Below, piece by piece: positions 35,348 through 45,061 of a DNA stretch of 64,000 bases. This stretch comes from Sphingomonas edaphi (GTDB lineage: Bacteria; Pseudomonadota; Alphaproteobacteria; Sphingomonadales; Sphingomonadaceae), in contig NZ_QXTF01000001.1 in assembly GCF_003583725.1 (NCBI RefSeq), forward strand, positions 1 to 64,000. The letters are read 5' to 3'. The first letter of the stretch is position 1, and every line of letters starts with the position of its first letter. The notes below the pieces were generated by a model, which made no database searches, had not been told where the DNA came from, and was given only the letters and a program-made list of their open reading frames with translations. The translations under genes were made by a program, and so were the position numbers.

Positions 35348-36567
35348 GCGACGAGCAACCCGTGCTTCTTCTTGCCGAGGCTGAGCTTGATCGCGTCGGT
35401 GCCGACAGCGGCCTCCATCTGCGGATCGATCACGGTTTCTCCGTTCAGCTTGACGGCTCCTTCGGCAATCTTGCGGCGGGCTTCACCATTGGACGCCGCA
35501 AAGCCTAAGCCCGTGAGTGCCTGGACAATGCCGATCTTACCGCCTTCGACCTTCAAAGTTGGCAAGTCACCGCCAACGGCGCCTTCTTCGAACGTCCGGC
35601 GCGCAGTTTCGGCGGCCGCTTCCGCCGCGGCCGGGCCGTGCAGCATCGCGGTTGCCTCGTTCGCCAGGACGATTTTCGCCTCGTTGACCGCCTGGCCTTC
35701 CAGTTTGGCGAGCTCATTGATGCGGTCCAGCGGCAAGTCAGTGAAGAGCTTTAGAAACTTCACCACGTCGGCGTCGGCGCAGTTCCGCCAGAACTGCCAA
35801 TAGTCATAAGCGGGAAGCTGGTCGGCATTGAGCCAGACCGCGCCATTAGCGGTCTTGCCCATCTTTGCACCGTCGGCCGTCGTGATCAGCGGGGTCGTCA
35901 CGCCGAAGACCTCGGTGCCATCCATCCGGCGCGTAAGCTCGATGCCGTTGACGATATTGCCCCATTGGTCTGATCCACCAAGTTGCAAGCGACATCCGAG
36001 ACGCCGCGACAACTCGCGGAAGTCATAGGCCTGAAGGATCATGTAGTTGAACTCGAGGAAGGTCAGCGGCTGTTCGCGCTCGAGGCGAAGTTTAACCGAA
36101 TCGAACGTCATCATTCGGTTGATGGTGAAGTGAGGACCCACGGTGCGAAGCAGTTCAAGATAGCCAAGCTCACTCAGCCACTCGTCATTATCGACCATGA
36201 TCGCATCGGTCGGTCCGTCGCCAAAGGTCAGATAATGTTCGAACACACGCCGGATCGAAGCGATGTTTGCCTTGATATCCTCTTCCGTCAGCAGCTTGCG
36301 GCTTTCATCCTTACCGCTTGGATCGCCAACCTTGGTCGTTCCACCGCCCATAAGGACGATGGGACGGTGTCCGGCCTGCTGCATGCGGCGAAGCATCATG
36401 ATCTGCACGAGGCTCCCAACATGCAGGGAAGGAGCGGTCGCATCAAAACCGATGTAGCCGGTAACGGGCCCCTTCACGGCGAGGGCATCGAGTGCCGCTG
36501 CATCGGTCGCCTGGTGGATGTAACCGCGCTCGTCGAGCAGCTTGAGAAGGGAAGAATGGAACGTCAT
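35344..36567 (-). CDS. tyrS: tyrosyl-tRNA synthetase
   Basis: A 407-residue class I synthetase. The HIGH-like motif is HVGS (residues 49-52). The KMSKS motif appears as KMGKT, a common variant in this branch. Tyrosine and tRNA-binding segments include VGGDQWG-like [16 protein letters not shown], and the last ~60 residues are an S4 RNA-binding domain. Start at ATG 36567 ([11 protein letters not shown]); in-frame ATGs a few codons upstream are also possible. Confidence 0.94.
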   Translation of the reverse strand: MTFHSSLLKLLDERGYIHQATDAAALDALAVKGPVTGYIGFDATAPSLHVGSLVQIMMLRRMQQAGHRPIVLMGGGTTKVGDPSGKDESRKLLTEEDIKANIASIRRVFEHYLTFGDGPTDAIMVDNDEWLSELGYLELLRTVGPHFTINRMMTFDSVKLRLEREQPLTFLEFNYMILQAYDFRELSRRLGCRLQLGGSDQWGNIVNGIELTRRMDGTEVFGVTTPLITTADGAKMGKTANGAVWLNADQLPAYDYWQFWRNCADADVVKFLKLFTDLPLDRINELAKLEGQAVNEAKIVLANEATAMLHGPAAAEAAAETARRTFEEGAVGGDLPTLKVEGGKIGIVQALTGLGFAASNGEARRKIAEGAVKLNGETVIDPQMEAAVGTDAIKLSLGKKKHGLLVA

Positions 36568-36648
36568 GGCGCGCGGCATTAGCAGGGCGTCGCAGCTTCC
36601 CCAATACCATGCTTGCGCGAGCCGGGGCGGCACGCAATAGCAGCGGCA

Positions 36649-37170
36649 ATGCCTGTCCTGGTCCGCCATCCCGACACGCCGCCCGGCGCTATCGACTGGG
36701 TTGAGGCGGAACTCGTTCGGACCGATGACGGTGCCACGGCTACTTTTCGCGCTCGTGGCGACCCGGACAGGCTGGTGGTCCCCCCGCCGGCTGCGCCCGT
36801 CCATACCGACGGATTGTGGAAGACGACCTGCTTCGAGCTTTTCGTGACCGCAGGCGAAGGCGGCTACCAAGAGTATAATTTCGCACCGTCGGGCGCCTGG
36901 GCCGCTTATGATTTCGATGGATATCGTGACGGCATGCGCCCAGCGAACGTCGGCGTCACTGTTGAGACGCAGCGCGAAGCAAACGGCCTGACGTTGCGCG
37001 CTAAAATCAAGGGCGATCTTCCCTTGCCCGCGAATGTTGGCCTGACCGCTGTCATCGAAGAAACGGATGGCCAACTGCGCTACTGGGCGACAGGGTTTGC
37101 GCCGGGAAAGCCCGATTTTCATGCCGCCGCAGTGCGGTCACTGTTGTTTGATGGAGTGAGTGCGGAATGA
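36649..37170 (+). CDS. DOMON-like domain protein
   Basis: A 173-residue beta-sandwich protein with [19 protein letters not shown] and [21 protein letters not shown], typical of the DOMON-like carbohydrate-binding group found next to NamZ in sphingomonads. No signal peptide is evident. The stop overlaps the next start (ATGA). Probably binds a sugar ligand in cell-wall turnover; this is inferred from its partner. Confidence 0.75.
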   Translation: MPVLVRHPDTPPGAIDWVEAELVRTDDGATATFRARGDPDRLVVPPPAAPVHTDGLWKTTCFELFVTAGEGGYQEYNFAPSGAWAAYDFDGYRDGMRPANVGVTVETQREANGLTLRAKIKGDLPLPANVGLTAVIEETDGQLRYWATGFAPGKPDFHAAAVRSLLFDGVSAE

Positions 37171-38366
37171 AACTTGGTATTGAGCGGCTGCTGTCGGACC
37201 CGACGCTTCGAGCGCCGCTGGAAGGCAAGCGCGTCGCGCTAGTCGCGCATCCGGCCTCGGTAACCCGCGACCTCACGCACAGCCTCGATGCCTTGGGTTC
37301 ATTCAAAGAAATCCGGCTTAGTGCCGCGTTCGGCCCTCAACATGGCCTGCGAGGCGACAAGCAGGACAACATGATCGAGAGCCCGGATTTCATCGATCCA
37401 GTTCATGAAATTCCCGTATTCAGCCTGTATGGCGAGGTTCGCCGTCCGACCGGCCAGATGACGTCGACCTTCGACGTCGTACTAATCGATCTCCAGGACC
37501 TGGGTTGCCGAATTTACACGTTCATCACGACGCTCCTCTACATGCTCGAGGCGGCAGCCGAGCATGGGAAGACGGTGTGGGTGCTGGACCGGCCCAATCC
37601 GGCAGGTCGGCCGGTCGAAGGCCTGACGCTGCGTGAGGGCTGGGAGAGTTTTGTAGGGGCTGGCCCTATCCCGATGCGCCACGGCCTGACCCTTGGCGAG
37701 CTTGGGCACTGGTTCATCGACCACTTCAAGCTCGACGTCGACTATCGGGTCATCGAGATGGAAGGGTATAGGCCAGATGATGGCCCGGGGTTCGGATGGC
37801 CAACCGATCGCATCTGGGTAAATCCGTCACCCAATGCGCCCAACCTCAACATGGCCCGCTGCTATGCTGGGACCGTGATGCTTGAGGGAGCGACGCTCAG
37901 CGAAGGGCGGGGGACTACACGCCCGCTCGAGTTATTTGGTGCTCCCGACATCGACGCTCGTGCTGTCATTTCGGTGATGCGGGAAACCGCCCCACAATGG
38001 CTGGATGGATGCATCATGCGTGACATCTGGTTCGAGCCGACCTTCCACAAGCATGTCGGCCAGCTCTGCAGCGGTGTCCATATTCATGCGGAGGGCGATA
38101 CCTATGGCCATGATGCTTTCAAGCCCTGGAGGCTGCAGGCGCTGGCTTTCAAGGCAATCCGCAAGCTGTTCCCAGATTATGATTTGTGGAGGGATTTCCC
38201 GTATGAATATGCCTTCGGGAAGCTTCCGATCGACGTGATCAACGGCTCGCCGCTGTTACGCGAATGGGTCGATGATGAGGGAGCGCAAGCTGGCGATCTC
38301 GACAAGGTGACGGTGCCTGACGAGCAGGCGTGGATCAGCCAACGAGCGCCATTTCTGCTTTACTGA
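37167..38366 (+). CDS. DUF1343 protein, exo-beta-N-acetylmuramidase NamZ-like
   Basis: A 399-residue protein of the DUF1343 family. Hallmarks are FGPQHGLRGDKQDNM, LIDLQDLGCRIYTFITTL and WVLDRPNPAGRPVEG. NamZ of Bacillus subtilis removes terminal N-acetylmuramic acid from peptidoglycan fragments. No clear signal peptide, so it may act in the cytoplasm or periplasm on recycled fragments. Its last 32 bases overlap the 3' end of the convergent sulfotransferase gene. Confidence 0.83.
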   Translation: MKLGIERLLSDPTLRAPLEGKRVALVAHPASVTRDLTHSLDALGSFKEIRLSAAFGPQHGLRGDKQDNMIESPDFIDPVHEIPVFSLYGEVRRPTGQMTSTFDVVLIDLQDLGCRIYTFITTLLYMLEAAAEHGKTVWVLDRPNPAGRPVEGLTLREGWESFVGAGPIPMRHGLTLGELGHWFIDHFKLDVDYRVIEMEGYRPDDGPGFGWPTDRIWVNPSPNAPNLNMARCYAGTVMLEGATLSEGRGTTRPLELFGAPDIDARAVISVMRETAPQWLDGCIMRDIWFEPTFHKHVGQLCSGVHIHAEGDTYGHDAFKPWRLQALAFKAIRKLFPDYDLWRDFPYEYAFGKLPIDVINGSPLLREWVDDEGAQAGDLDKVTVPDEQAWISQRAPFLLY

Positions 38367-39522
38367 CCTTCCTTGGCGCCAGCCCGAATTCCTCGAGACT
38401 GTAACGGTGCCCCAGGTGGTTGCGCGAGGACTGCAGCCAGCGCTCCATTTTATGAACGAGGGCAGGGGGCAAATCGCGTTCGAGGAAGGCATAAATTCGC
38501 TCCATTTCCCCGAGCCAGCCGCGATTCATCCTCTCATAATCGACATGAATGACGGGAACGTCCGGTCGATTGGATAGGAAGTCTTCCAGCAATGTCTGTC
38601 GCAGCCTGGTTTTGCGCAGCCATTCCTGGCCAACCCAGTGTTTGTCGACTGAGTTCGACTGGATCCGCATGTGGTTCCAGACAAGCGAGGCCGAGGAAGC
38701 CACGACCTCATCGGTGTCGCGGCCAAGTACGATCAACTTTGCGCCCGGATAGGTCTGCAGGATGGCGGGAAGGTCCTCGCAGAACTGCGGTAGCTTGAAG
38801 ATATGGCTTTTGGCGGGGTTTTCGCCCCGCGCCGAGCGGTTAATTCGCACGAGCCGGTCAAAGTCGCGGTATAGGCCCGACTTGTCGGCGCTTTCCCACC
38901 AACGCGAAAAGCTGGGGATTTGCCATTGTGCCTCGAACTGAGCGGGGCCGAAGCCATAGGCTAGAAATCCAAACTCTTCGTCGGGGGCTTGAGGGTAGGT
39001 GGGGTGAATTCTCAGTGTCTCAGGGTTGAGCAGCTTGATGGCAGTAAGGACCGTGTGGGCGCGAACGTGGCGGCCAGGCGATGGAAAGGGGGTCAGGGTT
39101 TCAAACGCTTTGGTGTGTGCGAACCGATGGTCAAAGGAGAGAAGCCGCTGCACTCTTGTCGTGCCGGATCGCATCTGCCCGACGATGATGATCGGCGGCG
39201 GCATAGGTGCTTGGGCGGCTTGTGGTGTTTCAGCCAGTAGCCGCGACGCTGCAATTCGCGCTCTCAGCAAGTGAACGATCTGGCTATGTGCCATCGTCCG
39301 GCCAAGGGGATTTAGGTCTGCCTCCTCGTGCAGCGCAGCGACCAGCCGGTGGAAGGGCTCTCGCCAGCTTCCGTCACTTCCGAATGCCGATCGATCCCGC
39401 TTCCCACGGGCAGCGCTTTCCAGTGCAGCGGCATCGATCAATGGCTCGGTCAGAATGCCAGCCTTCCAGGCCGCCGAAAGATAGCGGTTGGCGCGCTCAA
39501 CGTTCGGTAGGCGGTCGCTCAA
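38335..39522 (-). CDS. sulfotransferase family protein
   Basis: A ~395-residue protein. The PAPS 5'-phosphosulfate loop is VGQMRSGTTRVQRLL and the 3'-phosphate region is IVLGRDTDEVVASSAS. It would move sulfate from PAPS to an unknown acceptor. The proposed start is a TTG at 39522 interlocked with the stop of the CoxE-like gene (TTGA); the longer open frame from 39633 is the antisense-free 3' part of that gene in another frame and is unlikely coding. Confidence 0.72.
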   Translation of the reverse strand: MSDRLPNVERANRYLSAAWKAGILTEPLIDAAALESAARGKRDRSAFGSDGSWREPFHRLVAALHEEADLNPLGRTMAHSQIVHLLRARIAASRLLAETPQAAQAPMPPPIIIVGQMRSGTTRVQRLLSFDHRFAHTKAFETLTPFPSPGRHVRAHTVLTAIKLLNPETLRIHPTYPQAPDEEFGFLAYGFGPAQFEAQWQIPSFSRWWESADKSGLYRDFDRLVRINRSARGENPAKSHIFKLPQFCEDLPAILQTYPGAKLIVLGRDTDEVVASSASLVWNHMRIQSNSVDKHWVGQEWLRKTRLRQTLLEDFLSNRPDVPVIHVDYERMNRGWLGEMERIYAFLERDLPPALVHKMERWLQSSRNHLGHRYSLEEFGLAPRKVSKAEMALVG

Positions 39523-40697
39523 CGCTTCCGGCTCAGCTCGCGCATCGCGTCTTCCAGCCCGTCGACGGTCAATGGGTACATGCGCTCGTTCATCAGGCGC
39601 TTCAGGATCGCCGTCGAGGCGGAGTGTCCCCAATAGGCTTCCGGCGTCGGGTTAATCCACGCCGCCGATGCATAGGCGTCGGTCAGCCGCTTTAACCAAA
39701 CGGCGCCTGCCTCCTCGTTGAAATGCTCAATTGAACCACCGGCATGAGTGATTTCGTACGGGCTCATTGCGGCGTCGCCGACGATAACCAGCTTATGATC
39801 ACGGCCAAATTTGTGGATGACATCCAGCGTGGGAGTCTTCTCCACGTGACGACGGCGGTTGTCCTTCCACACACCTTCGTAGATGCAATTGTGGAAGTAA
39901 AAGTGTTCAAGGTGCTTGAACTCTGACCGACAGGCCGAAAACAGCTCCTCGGCAACCTTTACATGGCCATCCATCGATCCGCCGATGTCGAGAAACAGCA
40001 GCAGTTTCACCGCATTGTGGCGTTCCGGGCGCATGTGCACGTCTAGCCAGCCACGCCGCGCCGTTCCGTCTATCGTACCATCCAAGTCGAGCTCGTCTGC
40101 CGCGCCTTCGCGCGCAAAGCGTCGCAGACGGCGCAGGGCCACCTTGATGTTGCGCGTGCCGAGCTCCTGGTTTCCGTCGAGATCCTTGAACTCGCGCTTT
40201 TCCCAGACCTTGATTGCGCGGCCGTGCCGCCCGGGACCGCCAATCCGTATACCTTCAGGATTGTAACCGCCGTGACCAAAGGGAGAGGTGCCGCCAGTTC
40301 CGATCCACTTGTTGCCGCCCTGGTGGCGACCTTCCTGCTCCGCCAAGCGCTGCTTCAACGCCTCCATGATCTCGTCCCAGCTGCCCAGGGATTTGATCGC
40401 CTCCATCTGCTCCGGCGTCAGGTAAAGCTCGGCGACGGCCTTTAACCATTCTTCGGGGATCTCGGCCCGGACATCCTCACCTTGGGCGACAATCCCTTTG
40501 AACACCTGCGCGAAAATCCGGTCGAAACGGTCAAGCTGGCTTTCGTCGTGAACAAAGGTGGCGCGGGCGAGATAATAAAATTCCTCGGGATCCCAGCCAA
40601 CCACATCGGCGTCCAACGCTTCAAGGAGAAGGAGATGCTCCTTCAGCGAAGCGGGAATGCCTCCGCGGCGCAATGCTTCGACGAAACCGATGAACAT
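39519..40697 (-). CDS. VWA-domain CoxE-like protein
   Basis: A 392-residue protein with the CoxE N-terminal region and a von Willebrand A-type domain (KLLLFLDIGGSMDGHV with the metal-site DxGxS variant, and VGDAAMSPYEI). CoxE works with a MoxR-type ATPase (CoxD) in maturing metal enzymes; such an ATPase is encoded at 43498-44340. ATG 40697 (MFIGFVEALRRGG) is preferred to the frame start at 40733. Confidence 0.82.
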   Translation of the reverse strand: MFIGFVEALRRGGIPASLKEHLLLLEALDADVVGWDPEEFYYLARATFVHDESQLDRFDRIFAQVFKGIVAQGEDVRAEIPEEWLKAVAELYLTPEQMEAIKSLGSWDEIMEALKQRLAEQEGRHQGGNKWIGTGGTSPFGHGGYNPEGIRIGGPGRHGRAIKVWEKREFKDLDGNQELGTRNIKVALRRLRRFAREGAADELDLDGTIDGTARRGWLDVHMRPERHNAVKLLLFLDIGGSMDGHVKVAEELFSACRSEFKHLEHFYFHNCIYEGVWKDNRRRHVEKTPTLDVIHKFGRDHKLVIVGDAAMSPYEITHAGGSIEHFNEEAGAVWLKRLTDAYASAAWINPTPEAYWGHSASTAILKRLMNERMYPLTVDGLEDAMRELSRKR

Positions 40698-40745
40698 GCC
40701 ACTGCCATAACGCGGCTCGGGCCGCGGCGCCATGCGGGGCCGTGG

Positions 40746-40760
40746 TTAACCCGCCCTTAG
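40746..40760. promoter_or_regulatory. near-consensus CtrA-type site between coxE-like gene and chemoreceptor gene
   Basis: TTAA-N7-TTAG lies in the divergent region, 51 bases before the chemoreceptor ATG. CtrA binds TTAA-N7-TTAA in alphaproteobacteria and often controls motility genes. One base deviates, so this is a weak prediction. Confidence 0.3.
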
Positions 40761-40810
40761 GGAATGACGGCTAAGCCAATCTCCAACTCGCTTGTGGGGA
40801 ATTGCGACCG

Positions 40811-42208
40811 ATGGCCACGCTTGGCATTGAAGAAATCACCGAAAACGCGATCCGTGCCGTTGCGCGCGATTGCGGCTCGCTCTCTATCGAGTGCAGCGAC
40901 GTTGCCGGCTACGTCGAAGGGGTAGCGGAACGCATCAACGAGCATATGAAAATGCTCGACGGACTCGAAGAGGTGACAACACGGCTCCTCAGCGACCAGG
41001 CGCGGGTCAGCGATTCCACCGACGAAGCGCGCCTCCTTTCCGAACAAGCCAAAGCCAAGCTAGAGGCAGGCCGCGAGGCCATCGAAGGCACGATTGCAGG
41101 GTTCAAGGGATTGACCGAGCTGGTTGTTCAGCTTGGCGAGCGCATGGCCGGCTTTGCGACGGCCATGAACCAGGTGCAGACCGTCTCCTCCACGATCGAA
41201 ACCATCGCACGCAAAACCAACATGCTCGCGCTTAATGCCACCATCGAGGCTGCTCGTGCAGGCGATGCCGGCCGCAGCTTCGCAGTGGTTGCAGCCGAGG
41301 TGAAGAAGCTCGCGCACGACACGCGCGCAGCGACAAGCCAGATTGCTTCCACGATCGGCGAACTCACTCGTGAAGCAGGCGCGGTGACATCAGAGATCAA
41401 GACGGGTGTCGATCGTAGCCGTGCAGCCCAGGCCGGCTTTGGTCAGATCAGCGACACGGTCCGCGAAGTTACCGAGATTGTGTCGATGGTTGACCGCCAG
41501 ACCGAGGGCATCGCGCATTCCACCAGCCTGATCCAGACGAGCGTCGATAGGGTGAAGGCTGGCTTGAGTGATTTCGCGGGCGATGCCCGTGAGAATGGCG
41601 GTCAGCTCATCAAGGCACATAAGCGCCTGAGCCACCTCGAAATGCTGTCGAACAATATGCTCGATACGCTGGCAAATTCGGGCGCCGAAATCGACGACAC
41701 GCCGATGATCTTGCTTGCTCAGGATGCAATGCGTGCGATCATGACGTCGGTAGAGCAGGGCATCGATCGCGGCGAGATCACGCTGGAGGCGGTGCTAGAC
41801 CGAAATTATGTGCTCGTTGAAGGCACCAATCCGCCGCAGTACAACAACGGCTTCGCGGACTTTGCCGACATCTACGTCCGGCCGCTTCTGGATCGCTACA
41901 AGGCGCGCGATCCGCGGATTATCGGATCGGCAATCACCAACCTCGACGGTTACCTGCCGACGCACCTTAGCGAGCGTTGCCACAAGCCTGGCCCGGATCC
42001 CGTCTGGAACGACGAACATTGTCGTAACCGCCGGATTTTCATGGACGAGACAACCCGGAAAGCGTGCGAAAGCGACAAGCCCGCGATGCTCGCAACCTAC
42101 CGCATGGAGCTCGGCGATAAGTATTTCCCGGTGAAGAACGTCTTCGTGCCGCTGTCCTTCAAGGGCCGCCGATGGGGCAATTTCGAGTTGGCTTACCGGG
42201 ACGAATAG
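40811..42208 (+). CDS. cytoplasmic methyl-accepting chemotaxis protein
   Basis: A 465-residue chemoreceptor without membrane segments. The N-terminal coiled region leads to the signalling tip [20 protein letters not shown] followed by [13 protein letters not shown]. The C-terminal ~130 residues ([47 protein letters not shown]) form the PAS/Cache-like sensory module found in alphaproteobacterial soluble receptors. Start ATG 40811 follows GGGGAA. No CheA/CheW genes are in the window. Confidence 0.85.
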   Translation: MATLGIEEITENAIRAVARDCGSLSIECSDVAGYVEGVAERINEHMKMLDGLEEVTTRLLSDQARVSDSTDEARLLSEQAKAKLEAGREAIEGTIAGFKGLTELVVQLGERMAGFATAMNQVQTVSSTIETIARKTNMLALNATIEAARAGDAGRSFAVVAAEVKKLAHDTRAATSQIASTIGELTREAGAVTSEIKTGVDRSRAAQAGFGQISDTVREVTEIVSMVDRQTEGIAHSTSLIQTSVDRVKAGLSDFAGDARENGGQLIKAHKRLSHLEMLSNNMLDTLANSGAEIDDTPMILLAQDAMRAIMTSVEQGIDRGEITLEAVLDRNYVLVEGTNPPQYNNGFADFADIYVRPLLDRYKARDPRIIGSAITNLDGYLPTHLSERCHKPGPDPVWNDEHCRNRRIFMDETTRKACESDKPAMLATYRMELGDKYFPVKNVFVPLSFKGRRWGNFELAYRDE

Positions 42209-42324
42209 CCGCCTGCAGGCGGTCCGGGGGACCGCCGAAGCCGGCTACCAAGCTGCCGGCTGTCCGGGAGGACTGCCAAAGTCGGCGATGAACCTGCAGC
42301 CAGCCTTTGATTAGTCGAAACCGG
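42196..42324. other. hairpin-rich intergenic block between convergent genes
   Basis: Between the chemoreceptor and metC-like stops lie CCGCCTGCAGGCGG (a perfect palindrome starting around 42211), GGTCC-GGG-GGACC and AGCCGGCT/AGCTGCCGGCT pairings. No T-tract is present. It probably ends transcription from both sides by structure. Its right end contains a copy of the repeat listed below. Confidence 0.45.
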
Positions 42325-42330
42325 CTATCG
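42302..42330 (+). repeat. 29-base intergenic repeat, copy 1
   Basis: This copy matches 45802-45830 at 22 of 29 positions without gaps. Shared blocks are TTTGATT, AAACC and TATCG. Its last few bases enter the metC-like stop region. Confidence 0.4.
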
Positions 42331-43494
42331 GGTCGCAGCCTTGGCCATTGCCTGTTCAAGGTCGTCGATGAGATCCTGCGGATCTTCAAGCCCGACATTG
42401 AGGCGTACCAACAGCGGGCCAGTCTCGGGCGTTGGCCTCCGGAGGCCGTGATAGGTCATGACGAGGCTGTTCGCGCCGCCCCAGCTGTAGCCGATCTTGA
42501 AGAGCTCGAGCGCTTCGACGAACCGGACGACCTGATCGCGATTCCAGCGCCCGAAGATGATCGAGAACAGGCTCGCCGAGCCTGACCAGTCGCGCTTCCA
42601 AAGGTCGTGCCCGGGACAATCTCGATGCGCCGGGTGCAGCACGGCGGATACGGCATCCTGAGTGGCAAGCCAGTCCGCTACAGTGCGAGCGGACTCACCC
42701 AAGTGTCGAAGTCGAAGGTCAAATGTCTTCAGTCCGCGAAGGACGAGCGAGCAATCATCGGGCGACACGGACATGCCGAGCTGGTCCGCGGCACGCTTCA
42801 CTCGGCGGCTCGCGTCTTCGCCCTGGGTAGAAACCGAGCCCATCAACAGATCGCTGTGGCCGCCCTGATATTTGGTCAGCGCCTGGACGCTCACATCGAC
42901 GCCGGCTGCGAAGGCGTCAAACAGCACGCCGGCGCCGTAGGTATTGTCGATGGCTACCGGGACTTTGCGTGCCTTGGCAGCGGCGCAGATTGCCGCAACG
43001 TCCTGGAATTCCATCGTGATGGAGCCGGGGCTTTCGCACCAGATTAGCTGAGTGTCTTCGCGGATCAGGTTGGCGATCTCGCTGCCGGCCATCGGATCGT
43101 AAATCTCGGTTTCGATCCCTAAATCCTTTAGCAGCCCGTCCGCCAGTTCACGGGTGGGCCCGTACGCGCTGGCTGGAACGAGGAGGTGGCCGCCCGATTT
43201 GCAGAAGGCCAGTAACGCTAATGAGACGGCCGCTAGACCGCTGGGAGCCAGGATGGTCTGGTCCGCCCCCTCGATAGCCGCGATACGTAGAGCAAGTTCG
43301 CGCGCTGTCGGGGTGCCGTATATTCCGTACCGATACTGATCCTCAGTTGGACGGTCGACCGCAGACATCGAGGGAAAGACCGTCGTCGATCCGCGATAGG
43401 TCGGGACCGCGAGCGAGGAAAAATCGCCCGATGCGTAATCGGTCGGATGGATCAGCCGCGTGGCCCGGCGCTTTTCTTTATCGCGCCCGGTCAT
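42325..43494 (-). CDS. metC: PLP-dependent cystathionine beta-lyase-like enzyme
   Basis: A 389-residue Cys/Met-metabolism PLP enzyme (fold type I). Substrate loop YRYGIYGTPTARELALRIA, LAPSGLAAVSLAL, AIDNTYGAGVLFD and the PLP lysine K208 in ALTKYQGGHSDL are present. It most resembles cystathionine beta-lyase, which makes homocysteine, pyruvate and ammonia; a gamma-lyase or other C-S lyase activity cannot be ruled out. Three bases downstream of the MoxR gene, so co-transcribed. Confidence 0.83.
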   Translation of the reverse strand: MTGRDKEKRRATRLIHPTDYASGDFSSLAVPTYRGSTTVFPSMSAVDRPTEDQYRYGIYGTPTARELALRIAAIEGADQTILAPSGLAAVSLALLAFCKSGGHLLVPASAYGPTRELADGLLKDLGIETEIYDPMAGSEIANLIREDTQLIWCESPGSITMEFQDVAAICAAAKARKVPVAIDNTYGAGVLFDAFAAGVDVSVQALTKYQGGHSDLLMGSVSTQGEDASRRVKRAADQLGMSVSPDDCSLVLRGLKTFDLRLRHLGESARTVADWLATQDAVSAVLHPAHRDCPGHDLWKRDWSGSASLFSIIFGRWNRDQVVRFVEALELFKIGYSWGGANSLVMTYHGLRRPTPETGPLLVRLNVGLEDPQDLIDDLEQAMAKAATR

Positions 43495-43497
43495 GTG

Positions 43498-44340
43498 TCA
43501 GGCCTTTCGGCGCGCCATGAACGCCAGCCGCTCGAACAGCATGACGTCCTGCTCGTTCTTTAGGAGCGCGCCGTGCAGAGGAGGGATCGCCTTTGTGGGA
43601 TCGCGTTCCTGCAGCGTTTCGAGCGGCATATCCTCGTGCAGCAGCAACTTCAGCCAGTCGAGCAGTTCGCTGGTGGAGGGCTTCTTCTTGATGCCAGGAA
43701 CGTCGCGGACCTCGTAGAACATGTCGAGCGCACGGCTGACCAGCATCTTCTGGATGCCGGGAAAATGCACTTCAACGATCTGGGCCATCGTGTCGCGGTC
43801 AGGAAAACGAATATAATGAAAGAAGCAGCGGCGCAGGAACGCGTCCGGCAATTCTTTCTCGTTGTTCGACGTAATAACGACCACGGGCCGGTCTACGGCT
43901 TTTACTGTCTCGCCAGTCTCGTAGACATGAAACTCCATGCGATCGAGCTCCTGGAGGAGGTCGTTCGGAAATTCGATGTCCGCCTTGTCGATCTCGTCGA
44001 TCAGAAGGACAGGCAATTGGGGAGACGTGAAGGCCTCCCACAACTTCCCGCGTTTGATGTAGTTCGAAATCTCGTGGACGCGCGGATCGCCGAGTTGACC
44101 GTCCCGAAGGCGAGCGACGGCGTCATATTCGTAGAGGCCCTGGACGGCGCGCGTGGTCGACTTGATGTGCCATTCAATCAGCGGCGCGCCGAGCGCGGCC
44201 GCGATCTCGTGGGCAAGTACGGTTTTCCCCGTCCCTGGTTCTCCCTTGACGAGCAAAGGGCGCCGCAACTGGACGGCGGCATTGACGGCAACCTTGAGAT
44301 CATCGGTTGCGACATATTCGGGGGTGCCTTCGAAACGCAT
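43498..44340 (-). CDS. MoxR/CoxD-type AAA+ ATPase
   Basis: A 280-residue AAA+ protein. Walker A is GEPGTGKT (residues 33-40), Walker B is LLIDEIDKAD, sensor I is VITSNNEKELP, followed by FLRRCFFHYIRFPD. Such ATPases act as chaperones with VWA proteins; the matching CoxE-like gene is at 39519-40697, split from it by the metC-like gene and the oppositely oriented chemoreceptor. Confidence 0.88.
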   Translation of the reverse strand: MRFEGTPEYVATDDLKVAVNAAVQLRRPLLVKGEPGTGKTVLAHEIAAALGAPLIEWHIKSTTRAVQGLYEYDAVARLRDGQLGDPRVHEISNYIKRGKLWEAFTSPQLPVLLIDEIDKADIEFPNDLLQELDRMEFHVYETGETVKAVDRPVVVITSNNEKELPDAFLRRCFFHYIRFPDRDTMAQIVEVHFPGIQKMLVSRALDMFYEVRDVPGIKKKPSTSELLDWLKLLLHEDMPLETLQERDPTKAIPPLHGALLKNEQDVMLFERLAFMARRKA

Positions 44341-44392
44341 AGCCTTGCCCTATGAGGCGGCGCGTCGCGGGGCAAGTGGGGGGTGGAAGCGC

Positions 44393-45061
44393 CTAGTCGA
44401 TCCGCGCGGCGGCGCGGGCCTCGAGCAGGTCAAACAGGCCGCGGTTCTGGAGCAGTAGTTGCTCGCCGCCAAAGGCAAGTGCGCGTTCACTGGCCATGCC
44501 ATCCGTGCCATCGGAGACGACGCGGATGATCGAATCCTCATCGGGCAGGACCATCGCCGGCCGTTGCATACCCATGCGATCGGCCGCCCTGTCGAGCAAT
44601 GCGCGAATTGAGGGCCAATCGCTCATCAAGGCGGTTGCAGCACCCAGCGCGCAACCGCGACGTTCCGACTTGGCCAGCGTTTCGATGGCATGTCGCTGCG
44701 CGACGAGGGCGGCCTCTGTTTCAGATGCTCCAGGAGTCGAGGGAAGGGGGCCGACTGCTGCGGTCAAACGCACGAGATAAAGGCGTTCGCGCTCATAGGC
44801 GTCCGATGCTTCGCGAAGCCAGTCGCGAACGGGACCGGCCGGGCAGTTATGAAGGGCGAGCTCGATCAAGCCGGGGTGGCGGCCATAAACTGAGCAAAAC
44901 AGATGAACGGCATCCGCGAGGTCGCGCGCTGAATTAGGACCGTTCGCCGATAGAAGGGTCAAGCGATAGGCATGCTCGGCAGAGCCCTGGTTCGCGACGC
45001 GCGCCAGTTGCGCTTCGGCAGCGGTGATCGCCGAGCGGTCTACTGCCTGATTGATCGCCAT
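44393..45061 (-). CDS. conserved-looking protein of unknown function
   Basis: A 222-residue, largely helical soluble protein. Notable stretches are AYRLTLLSANGPNSARDLADAVH, FCSVYGRHPGLIELAL and a C-terminal SERALAFGGEQLLLQNRGLFDLLEAR. It resembles uncharacterised proteins of sphingomonads (possibly a DUF restricted to them). GGAG lies upstream of the ATG. It precedes the MoxR gene on the same strand by 52 bases. No function proposed. Confidence 0.65.
   Translation of the reverse strand: MAINQAVDRSAITAAEAQLARVANQGSAEHAYRLTLLSANGPNSARDLADAVHLFCSVYGRHPGLIELALHNCPAGPVRDWLREASDAYERERLYLVRLTAAVGPLPSTPGASETEAALVAQRHAIETLAKSERRGCALGAATALMSDWPSIRALLDRAADRMGMQRPAMVLPDEDSIIRVVSDGTDGMASERALAFGGEQLLLQNRGLFDLLEARAAARID

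Noticed and set aside
43573-44355. 260-residue plus-strand ORF
   Set aside because: It is antisense to the MoxR-type ATPase, which has Walker motifs.
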